NCBI GenBank assembly: GCA_049591635.1
Contig: JBAWFF010000196.1
Span: 1-6,468, forward strand
Direction of reading: 5' to 3'
DNA: 6,468 bases
From: DATFDN01 sp049591635
GTDB lineage: Bacteria > Pseudomonadota > Alphaproteobacteria > Acetobacterales > Acetobacteraceae
In this document: positions 1 through 5,469 of the stretch, piece after piece
Layout of the letters: each line of letters opens with the position of its first letter
Numbering within the stretch: the first letter of the stretch is position 1
The notes under the pieces: model-generated
What the model was told of the DNA's origin: nothing
Seen by the model: the letters and a program-made list of their open reading frames with translations, nothing else
Database searches by the model: none
Position numbers and translations under genes: made by a program

Positions 1-117
1 CGCTTCGCCCATCACTTCAACCACCTCAGGCCACATCAGGCCCTTGGCGACCTCACCCCAGCCGAGTATCTCCACACCCGCAGCCAACGAGACCCCGCCG
101 CGTCTCATATGTGCTGA
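1..117 (+). CDS. Transposase, C-terminal fragment (partial at 5' end)
   Basis: Frame 1 is open from the first base and gives 38 residues before a TGA at 115-117. It contains HFNHLRPHQALGDLTPAEYL, the hallmark C-terminal end of the DDE integrase core domain of IS3- and IS481-family transposases, in which the Y/F-N-x-x-R-P-H-x-x-L-G-x-x-T-P-A-E motif follows the last catalytic glutamate. The catalytic residues would be upstream, outside the window. The 16 or so residues after the motif, ending in SHMC, form the tail. The gene enters from the left edge, so whether the full transposase is intact cannot be judged. It is unrelated in function to the transporter genes that follow. Confidence 0.82.
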   Translation, partial: RFAHHFNHLRPHQALGDLTPAEYLHTRSQRDPAASHMC

Positions 118-126
118 ACCAGGACA
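1..126 (+). mobile_element. 3' end of an insertion sequence (IS3/IS481-like)
   Basis: The window opens inside an insertion sequence, shown by the transposase C-terminus that reads to a stop at 115-117. IS3-type elements typically end in CA a short distance after, or overlapping, the transposase stop. The first suitable end is the CA at 125-126, and the reverse complement of 110-126 (TGTCCTGGTTCAGCACA) has the expected TG start of a terminal inverted repeat. The opposite end and any target duplication lie outside the window, so the boundary at 126 is a proposal and family assignment is limited to IS3/IS481-like. Confidence 0.6.
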
Positions 127-131
127 GAGGC

Positions 132-160
132 TTGCGGTTCCCGTTCTGCCGTCGCATCAT
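132..160 (+). promoter_or_regulatory. Weak candidate sigma-70-type promoter for the liv operon
   Basis: In the gap between the insertion sequence and livG, TTGCGG (132-137) and CATCAT (155-160) lie 17 bp apart, matching the -35 and -10 consensus at 3/6 and 4/6 positions. This is the best pair I found between 118 and 201. Matches this weak arise by chance, and alphaproteobacterial promoters often depart from the consensus. A 5-bp inverted repeat (CCGTA at 172-176, TACGG at 182-186) lies downstream but is too short to call an operator. The operon could instead be read from a promoter inside the insertion sequence. Confidence 0.18.
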
Positions 161-184
161 GGCTGCCAAGACCGTAACGCATAC

Positions 185-191
185 GGGAAGG
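185..191 (+). promoter_or_regulatory. Ribosome binding site supporting the livG start at 202
   Basis: GGGAAGG lies 10 nt before the ATG at 202, slightly long spacing but usable. It favours the ATG over the in-frame GTG codons at 211 and 220, which would place the purine run 19 to 28 nt away. Confidence 0.4.
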
Positions 192-201
192 CCCCGGGCG
201 G

Positions 202-1026
202 ATGCTGGTTGTGGGAGGCGTGTCTGCTGCGCCGGCCGACGGGACCCAGCTGGAGCTGAGCGGGGTCACGAAGCGATTCGGCGGCGTGATCGCGGTCAGC
301 GGCGTGTCCATGTCGATCCGCCGCGGCGAGATCATGTCGATCATTGGCCCCAACGGCGCCGGCAAGACCTCGCTGCTCAACGTCATCAGCGGGTTCTACG
401 TGCCCGAGCACGGCACCATCCGGCTCGACGGGCTGGACATCACCCACGCCCGCCCATCGCGGATCGCCGCCCTCGGGATCGCCCGCACGTTCCAGAACAT
501 CGCCCTGTTCAGCGGGCTGAGCGTGATCGAGAACATCATGCTGGGCCGGCATGTGCATATGCACGCCGGAGTGTTCGCCTCGCTCCTCTACTGGGGAAAG
601 GCGCGGCGCGAGGAGGTGCGCCACCGCGCCCAGGTTGAGGAGCTGATCGAGTTCGTCGGCCTGCAAGACGTTCGCAAGCAGCCGACCGCCTCCCTGCCCT
701 ACGGGCTGCGCAAGCGCGTGGAGCTGGCGCGCGCGCTGGCGCTCGAACCCAAGATACTGCTGCTCGACGAGCCGATGGGCGGGATGAACGCGCAGGAACG
801 CGAGGAGATGGCCCGCCTGGTGCTCGATGTGAACCGCCGGCACGCCACCACGGTCATCCTGATCGAGCACGACATGGGCGTGGTGATGGACATCTCCGAC
901 CGGGTCACCGTTCTCGATCGCGGCCGGATGATAGCCGAGGGCACGCCGTCGCTGGTGCAGGACGACCCCGAGGTGATCCGCGCCTACCTCGGCACCGGGC
1001 GAGCCGCGCAAGTGGTGACGGCGTGA
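202..1026 (+). CDS. livG: Branched-chain amino acid-type ABC transporter, ATP-binding protein LivG
   Basis: One of the two cytoplasmic ATPases that power a HAAT-family (Liv-type) importer, pairing with LivF under the LivH/LivM channel. The 274 residues hold a complete nucleotide-binding domain: Walker A GPNGAGKTS (49-57), Q-loop glutamine at 98 in TFQN, the family's atypical signature LPYGL (165-169) in place of LSGGQ, Walker B LLLDEP with D189 and E190, and the switch histidine H223 in IEHD. The distal segment IEHDMGVVMDISDRV and the end in AYLG are typical of LivG. The protein has about 15-18 residues before the usual start of the domain (LELSGVTKRFGG), so the true start may be later. Its stop overlaps the next gene's GTG by 4 nt (GTGA), implying coupled translation. 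The transported substrate cannot be deduced from this subunit. Confidence 0.93.
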   Translation: MLVVGGVSAAPADGTQLELSGVTKRFGGVIAVSGVSMSIRRGEIMSIIGPNGAGKTSLLNVISGFYVPEHGTIRLDGLDITHARPSRIAALGIARTFQNIALFSGLSVIENIMLGRHVHMHAGVFASLLYWGKARREEVRHRAQVEELIEFVGLQDVRKQPTASLPYGLRKRVELARALALEPKILLLDEPMGGMNAQEREEMARLVLDVNRRHATTVILIEHDMGVVMDISDRVTVLDRGRMIAEGTPSLVQDDPEVIRAYLGTGRAAQVVTA

Positions 1027-2186
1027 CGACCGTGGAAGAACCGGGCGCCACCACCCTGCCCCGCTTGCTGCTGCGGAACGCCGCCGCGATGCCGACGCGC
1101 CCGGCGCTTCGGGAAAGGACTCGCGGCATCTGGCAGAGCCTCACCTGGGCCGCCTACGCGGCCTTGGTACGCGAGATCGCGCTCGGCCTCGCCGCCCACG
1201 GCTTTCGCCGCGGCGACCGCCTCGCGGTGCTCGGCGATAACCGCCCGCGCCTGTATGCGGCGATGCTCGCCGCGCAGTCACTCGGCGGCGCCGCGTTGCC
1301 GCTCGATCCGGACACCGAGCCGGCGAGACTCGCCTCCCTGTTGCGCGAGGCCGACGTGCCGGTAGTCGTGGCCGAGGATCAGGAACAGGTGGAGATGGTC
1401 CTGTCCATCAGGGACCGGCTGGCGGATTTGCCGCTGATCGTGTGCGCCGCGCCGCGCGGGCTGGCACCGTCGGAGCGGCAGATGCTGCATGATTTCGGCG
1501 CGTTCACCACCGCCGGCGAGGGTTTCGCCGCGACGCATCCAGGCTATTTCGAGGTGGAGATCGCGAAGGGTACGCCGGACGACCCGGCGCTCCTGCTCGC
1601 CGAGGCCGAGGCGGATGGTCTCGTCGCGCTGTCGCACCGCTGGTTGCTCGCCGCCGCGTCGTCGATCGCCGCCAGCGAATTGGTCCGCCCGACCGACAAC
1701 GCCCTCTGCTACCTGCCGATGTCGACGCTCGGCGACGCGATCTATTCGCTGGCGCTCGGCCTCGCATTCGGTTTCGCCGGCAACTGCCCGGAGGCCCGAT
1801 ACACGGTGCCACGCGATCTGCGCGAGATCGGTCCTACCATCCTGTTCGCCCCGCCGTTGGTGTGGCAGGCGCTGGCGCGGCGGATCGTCGAGCAGGCCGG
1901 CGGAACCTCCGGGCTCAAGCGGTGGACGTTCGCGCTGTTCCGCGACATCGCGCTGCGGGCCGAGGAGCGCCGCGAACAGCATGCGCCGCTTGCGCTGCCT
2001 CTCCGGCTCGGCCGTCTGATCGGCGAGGCGGTGACCTACGCGCCGATGCGCGACAAGCTCGGTCTCAATCGCCTCCGTTGGGTCCATGTCGGCGAGGAGG
2101 AACCGAGCGCCGAGATACGGCGCCTGTTCGGCGCCTTCGGCATCAGGCTGAAGCCCGGCACGCGCCTCGGGCCGAGCCATGTTTAG
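1023..2186 (+). CDS. Degenerate, half-length acyl-CoA synthetase-like protein (probable pseudoenzyme)
   Basis: A 387-residue protein related to the AMP-binding (ANL superfamily) acyl-CoA ligases often encoded between livG and livH. Seen: family-like segments GDRLAVLGDNRPRLY (64-78), AEDQEQV (117-123), NCPE (254-257), DLREIGPT and FAPP (275-278). Full-length relatives run to about 640-660 residues. Where they have the ATP-binding A3 loop (TSGTTGxPKG), this protein has LLLAEAEADG (190-199) and then rejoins the family at LSH (203-205). It ends at LKPGTRLGPSHV, exactly where LKQLYGQTE (A5) is expected, so A5, the A7 aspartate, the hinge and the A10 lysine are all absent. Ligase activity is therefore very unlikely. 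The frame is uninterrupted, codon use matches its neighbours, and it overlaps livG (GTGA) and livH (ATGTTTAG), so it is probably translated. The GTG start at 1023 is chosen because of the overlap and because the N-terminus LPRLLLRNA aligns with the family. Whether it has a structural or regulatory role, or is decaying, is unknown. Confidence 0.82.
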   Translation: MTTVEEPGATTLPRLLLRNAAAMPTRPALRERTRGIWQSLTWAAYAALVREIALGLAAHGFRRGDRLAVLGDNRPRLYAAMLAAQSLGGAALPLDPDTEPARLASLLREADVPVVVAEDQEQVEMVLSIRDRLADLPLIVCAAPRGLAPSERQMLHDFGAFTTAGEGFAATHPGYFEVEIAKGTPDDPALLLAEAEADGLVALSHRWLLAAASSIAASELVRPTDNALCYLPMSTLGDAIYSLALGLAFGFAGNCPEARYTVPRDLREIGPTILFAPPLVWQALARRIVEQAGGTSGLKRWTFALFRDIALRAEERREQHAPLALPLRLGRLIGEAVTYAPMRDKLGLNRLRWVHVGEEEPSAEIRRLFGAFGIRLKPGTRLGPSHV

Positions 2187-3066
2187 CTGGCAGTTCACCC
2201 TGGTCCTGGTGTGCAACGGCCTGCTGGTCGGCATGATGTACGCGCTGATCGCGCTCGGTTTCGTGCTGGTCTACAAGGCGACCGAGGCTTTCAACTTCGC
2301 CCAGGGCGAGTTCGTGATGTTCGGCGGCTTCATGGCCGCGGGCGCCTTGGCGGTGATGGGGTTTTGGGCCGCCACCCTGATCGCGATCGTCGGCATGGTC
2401 GTCTTCTGCTTCGCGCTCGAGCGCGTCGTGCTGCGCCCGCTGCTCGGCCGGCCGGTCATCGCCGTCATCATGGCGACGATCGGCGTCGCGGCGCTGCTGC
2501 GCGGCTTCGCCACGCTGGCGTTCGGTCCCGGTACCCGCAACATCGTCATGCCGGTGCCCGACAATCCGCTGTTCATCGGGCCGGTGATGCTGCCGCCGAT
2601 CGACCTCGTCGGCGCCGGCGTCAGCCTGGTGTTCTTCGTCGGATTCTCCTGGTTCTTCCTGCGCACCCGCATGGGCCTCGCGATGCGTGCGGTTGCCGAC
2701 AACCAGCAGATCGCCTCGGCGATGGGCATCAACGTGCAGCGCTACGCGGCGATCGCCTGGGCGATGACCGGCGTGGTCTCGGCACTCGGCGGCGTGATCT
2801 GGGGAGCGATGCTGGGCGTCGACAACCAGTTGGCTTTGGTCGGGCTGAAGGTGTTCCCGGTGGTGATCCTGGGCGGGTTTGAATCGATCGCCGGAGCCAT
2901 CGTCGGTGGCCTGATCGTCGGCGTGGTGGAGAGCCTGTCGGCGGCCTATCTCGACCCGCTGGTCGGCGGAGGCACCAAGGATTTCGTACCGTACTTGTTA
3001 ATGATCGCCGCGCTGATGGTTCGGCCGTACGGCATCTTCGGCAAGACGCCGGTGCAGCGGGTGTAG
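2179..3066 (+). CDS. livH: Branched-chain amino acid-type ABC transporter, permease LivH
   Basis: Inner-membrane channel subunit that pairs with LivM. The 295 residues are very hydrophobic, with about eight membrane segments (roughly 7-31, 41-60, 62-80, 92-112, 140-160, 188-210, 222-250 and 268-285). Family landmarks are NFAQGE (39-44) after the first segment, the cytoplasmic loop LRTRMGLAMRAVADN (161-175) that contacts the ATPases, and GFESIAGAIVGG (233-244) near the C-terminus. Length matches usual LivH proteins (about 290-310). The ATG at 2179 lies inside the end of the preceding gene with an 8-nt overlap (ATGTTTAG). No good Shine-Dalgarno precedes it, so translation probably depends on ribosomes finishing the upstream ligase-like gene. 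livM follows after 3 nt. Confidence 0.93.
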   Translation: MFSWQFTLVLVCNGLLVGMMYALIALGFVLVYKATEAFNFAQGEFVMFGGFMAAGALAVMGFWAATLIAIVGMVVFCFALERVVLRPLLGRPVIAVIMATIGVAALLRGFATLAFGPGTRNIVMPVPDNPLFIGPVMLPPIDLVGAGVSLVFFVGFSWFFLRTRMGLAMRAVADNQQIASAMGINVQRYAAIAWAMTGVVSALGGVIWGAMLGVDNQLALVGLKVFPVVILGGFESIAGAIVGGLIVGVVESLSAAYLDPLVGGGTKDFVPYLLMIAALMVRPYGIFGKTPVQRV

Positions 3067-3069
3067 CCG

Positions 3070-4137
3070 ATGTTCTATCGCGAAGCCGGGGTATTCAAGA
3101 CCAGCTACGCCGCCGACATGGCGTTGTATCCACTGCCGGTTTCGCGCTGGGCACTGGGTGCCATCGGCGTGCTGCTGATCGTCGTGCTGCCGCTGTTCGC
3201 CTCCGATTATGTGCTGTCGATCCTCAATCTGATCCTGGTCGCCGTGGTGGGCGCGATCGGGTTGAACATCCTGACCGGCAACACCGGGCAGATCTCGATC
3301 GGCCAGGGCGCCTTCATGGCGGTCGGCGCCTACACCGCGGCGAACCTGATCGTGCGGCTGCACGCGCCGTTCTGGATCACCATCCCGGCGGCGGGCGCGA
3401 TGGCGGCGCTGGTCGGCACCATCGTCGGCATCCCGTCGCTGCGCATCAAGGGGCTCTATCTCACCATCGCGACCCTGGCGGCGCAGTTCATCATCGAGTG
3501 GATGATCAACCACATCACCTGGATTTCGGGCGGCATCCAGGCGACGATCCAGATGCCGCCGCCGGTGGTGTTCGGCTACACGCTGCACAGCCAGGCGGGG
3601 TTCTACCTGTTCCTGCTGTGCTTCGCGGTGCTGGCGACGATCGCGGCGAAGAACCTGGTGCGCTCTCGCCTCGGGCGGGCGTTCGTCGCGGTGCGTGATC
3701 AGGACATCGCCGCCGAGATCATCGGCATCGACATCTTCCGCACCAAGCTCGTCTCGTTCGCGATCTCCTCGTTCTACGCGGGCGTCGCCGGCGCGCTCTA
3801 CAGCTACTACCTCGGCATCGCGAACTACGAGCAGTTCCAGATCGACGTGTCGATCGACTACCTCGCGATGGTGATCATCGGCGGCCTCGGCTCGGTGACG
3901 GGTTCGATCCTGGGCGCGGCGTTCATCACCCTGCTGCCGGTGGTGACGCGCCGGGTGCTGGAGGCGGCGGGCGGGATGCTCGGCGCCGGCTTCGACGTGG
4001 CCGGCATCATCCCGGAACTCCGGCTGTGCCTGTTCGGCGCGCTGATCATCATCTTCCTTGTCGTCGAGCCGGAAGGGCTCGATCGGCTGTGGCGGAACGT
4101 CCGGAATTGGTTCCGGACGTGGCCGTTTTCGTACTGA
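3070..4137 (+). CDS. livM: Branched-chain amino acid-type ABC transporter, permease LivM
   Basis: Second channel subunit of the importer. At 355 residues it has the usual LivM architecture: a polar N-terminal stretch (1-25), then hydrophobic segments from about 28 onward. Landmarks are NTGQISIGQGAF (71-82), LRIKGLYLTIATL (124-136), the cytoplasmic loop VRDQDIAAEIIGID (208-221) that should dock on the ATPases, and GGLGSVTGSILGA (271-283). The opening FYREAGVFKTSYAAD is, from memory, typical of LivM proteins in clusters that also carry an AMP-binding ligase gene. That supports this transporter subtype over a classical leucine importer. The start lies 3 nt after livH with a weak Shine-Dalgarno, so the two are probably coupled. 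Codons 343-351 also form a perfect RNA hairpin (see 4097-4120). The end, WRNVRNWFRTWPFSY, is polar and aromatic. Confidence 0.93.
   Translation: MFYREAGVFKTSYAADMALYPLPVSRWALGAIGVLLIVVLPLFASDYVLSILNLILVAVVGAIGLNILTGNTGQISIGQGAFMAVGAYTAANLIVRLHAPFWITIPAAGAMAALVGTIVGIPSLRIKGLYLTIATLAAQFIIEWMINHITWISGGIQATIQMPPPVVFGYTLHSQAGFYLFLLCFAVLATIAAKNLVRSRLGRAFVAVRDQDIAAEIIGIDIFRTKLVSFAISSFYAGVAGALYSYYLGIANYEQFQIDVSIDYLAMVIIGGLGSVTGSILGAAFITLLPVVTRRVLEAAGGMLGAGFDVAGIIPELRLCLFGALIIIFLVVEPEGLDRLWRNVRNWFRTWPFSY
4097..4120 (+). other. Perfect 10-bp hairpin inside the 3' end of livM
   Basis: ACGTCCGGAA (4097-4106) and TTCCGGACGT (4111-4120) are exact reverse complements around a TTGG loop. TTTT follows at 4126-4129, 5 nt beyond the stem. 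The structure lies within livM codons, 14 nt before the livM stop codon (4135-4137) and about 50 nt before the livK start. The distant and short T-run makes a strong intrinsic terminator unlikely. A processing, stability or partial-termination role ahead of the binding-protein gene is more plausible. The repeat is seen directly; the function is inferred. Confidence 0.55.
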
Positions 4138-4156
4138 GACGGGAGACGACGCAACC

Positions 4157-4164
4157 AAGGAGGG
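4157..4164 (+). promoter_or_regulatory. Strong Shine-Dalgarno sequence of livK
   Basis: AAGGAGGG sits 5 nt before the ATG at 4170 and is close to the anti-SD complement. It fixes the livK start at 4170 rather than any of the in-frame upstream codons that overlap livM. It is much stronger than the sites before livH, livM and livF, fitting high expression of a binding protein. Confidence 0.85.
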
Positions 4165-4169
4165 ACGCC

Positions 4170-5411
4170 ATGCAAACGACGAGACGGACACTGATGACGG
4201 CGGCGGTCGCCACCGCCGGTGTGGGCTTCATGGGCGGCGCGCGCGCCCAGGCGAAGCAGATCGTGATCGGCGAGCAGAACGACCGCACGGGCCCGACGCA
4301 ACTCGTCGGCAACACGCTCGGCCCGGCGATCACTCACTACAAGGACCTCATCAACAAGAACGGCGGCGTCGGTGGCTTCGAGATCGTCATCAACGAATCC
4401 GACAACCAGTATCAGGTGCCGCCGGCGATCGAGGAGTACCAGCGCGAGAAGCAGCAGGGCTCGGTGTCGATCATGCTCTATGGAACGCCGCAGACCGAGG
4501 CGCTGGCGCCGCGCCTCGACGCCGACAAGATACCGGGCACCTGCCCCGGCTTCGGACCGGCCTCGGCGGCGAACGGGGCGCGCCTCCCGTACGTCTTTCC
4601 GGTGGCGGCCACCTACTGGTCGCAGGCGGCGGCGGGGGTGCAGTTCATCAAGGAGCGGCTGGGCGGGGACCTGCACGGCAAGAAGCTCGCCTATCTCTAC
4701 TACGACAATCCGGCCGGCCACGAGCCGTTTCCGGTGCTCGACAAGCTCCAGACGATGGAGGGCTTCGAACTGCGCAAGTTCGCGGTGCCGCCGCCGGGGA
4801 TCGAGGTGAGCGCGCAGGCGCTATCGATTTCCCAGCAGTACCGGCCGGATTTCGTCGTCATGCACCTGTTCGGCCGGTCCCCCTCGGTCGCGATCAAGGC
4901 GCTGCGCGGCGTGGGCTATCCGCTGTCGAAGGTGGTCGGCCTGGTCTGGGCATCCGCCGAGGCCGACATCGAGGCGGCCGGCGGCTGGGGTGTGGCGCAG
5001 GGCTATCACACCATGCAGTTCGCCGGCGTCGGCGACGACTACCCGATCCGCCAGAAGATCAAGGCGATGTTCAAGGCGGAGGGCAAGCCGGTCCCGGCGG
5101 TGATGGACTCGACGGTCTACTACAATCGCGGCCTGTTCACCGCCGCCTTGCACATCGAGGCCATCCGCCTCGCGGTGGCCGCAAACGGCGGGAGTCAGCC
5201 GACCGGCGCGAACGTCCAGCAGGGGTTCCAGTCGATCAAGGATTTCACCCTTGGCGGGCTGGTGCCGCCGTTGCAAATCACCCCGGTCGACCACGAGGGC
5301 GGCGGGTGGGTGCAGATCTACCAGGTCAAGGGCAACAAGATGGTGAAGGAGACCGAGTGGTTCCGCGGCTATCGCGACATGGTCTCGAAGATGATCGCGA
5401 CCGCCGCCTGA
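4170..5411 (+). CDS. livK: Branched-chain amino acid-type ABC transporter, substrate-binding protein LivK
   Basis: Periplasmic binding protein (type I fold, Peripla_BP_6) that delivers ligand to LivH/LivM. The 413 residues start with an export signal carrying twin arginines (TTRRTLM, R5-R6), a hydrophobic run and an AQA cleavage site, so the mature protein probably begins at K29. The twin arginines suggest Tat export of a folded protein, but Sec export is also possible. The mature N-terminus KQIVIGEQNDRTGPTQLVG contains the family's first-strand and ligand-loop region. ITHYKDLINKNGGVGG, KKLAYLYYDNPAGHE and the hinge-type segments around PDFVVMHLFG are further family features. The length is above that of classical LivK/LivJ (about 370), as is common for this branch. 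The start is set by AAGGAGGG at 4157-4164. Ligand is unknown: a carboxylic acid, amino acid or amide are all possible. Hairpins flank the gene on both sides. Confidence 0.92.
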   Translation: MQTTRRTLMTAAVATAGVGFMGGARAQAKQIVIGEQNDRTGPTQLVGNTLGPAITHYKDLINKNGGVGGFEIVINESDNQYQVPPAIEEYQREKQQGSVSIMLYGTPQTEALAPRLDADKIPGTCPGFGPASAANGARLPYVFPVAATYWSQAAAGVQFIKERLGGDLHGKKLAYLYYDNPAGHEPFPVLDKLQTMEGFELRKFAVPPPGIEVSAQALSISQQYRPDFVVMHLFGRSPSVAIKALRGVGYPLSKVVGLVWASAEADIEAAGGWGVAQGYHTMQFAGVGDDYPIRQKIKAMFKAEGKPVPAVMDSTVYYNRGLFTAALHIEAIRLAVAANGGSQPTGANVQQGFQSIKDFTLGGLVPPLQITPVDHEGGGWVQIYQVKGNKMVKETEWFRGYRDMVSKMIATAA

Positions 5412-5418
5412 CGCGCGC

Positions 5419-5448
5419 GCGGGCTCCGGGGATCGCTCTGGAGCCCGC
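5419..5448 (+). terminator. Intercistronic stem-loop after livK, possible leaky terminator or 3' stabiliser
   Basis: GCGGGCTCC (5419-5427) pairs perfectly with GGAGCCCGC (5440-5448). The interior GGGG/CTCT can add four more pairs, two of them G-U, closing on an ATCG tetraloop. It begins 7 nt after the livK stop, and a mixed pyrimidine run CTTCCTT (5449-5455) follows rather than a clear T-tract. livF starts only 21 nt later on the same strand, so full termination is unlikely. Partial termination, or protection of the livK mRNA 3' end, fits better. The stem is seen; its role is inferred. Confidence 0.55.
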
Positions 5449-5469
5449 CTTCCTTGAAAGAGCCACCCC

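Noticed and set aside
172..186. Short inverted repeat CCGTA-ACGCA-TACGG upstream of livG
   Set aside because: Only 5 bp per arm, expected by chance in this much sequence, and no regulator gene is visible to support an operator call.
694..708. Non-canonical ABC signature LPYGL in LivG
   Set aside because: LivG proteins commonly deviate from LSGGQ in this way, and all other ATPase motifs are intact.
157..1011. Long open frame on the minus strand opposite livG, and similar ones at 1278-2234, 2998-4191 and 5326-6297
   Set aside because: These are antisense shadows of clear coding genes in GC-rich DNA. Their products are rich in Arg, Asp, His and Gln with no recognisable domain, and the plus-strand genes have full family motifs.
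1023..2186. Frameshift or sequencing error as the cause of the short ligase
   Set aside because: No other frame near 1578-1640 encodes the missing P-loop, and downstream of 2186 the DNA codes for livH rather than the ligase C-terminus, so sequence is missing rather than shifted.
2995..3000. Adjacent rare leucine codons TTG-TTA in livH
   Set aside because: Unusual for GC-rich coding sequence, but a single pair without any other regulatory sign. TTA-based control is an actinobacterial phenomenon.
4026..4169. Upstream extension of the livK frame to a start at 4026
   Set aside because: It would overlap livM by over 100 nt and place 48 residues before the export signal. The AAGGAGGG at 4157-4164 and the twin-arginine signal at 4170 settle the start.
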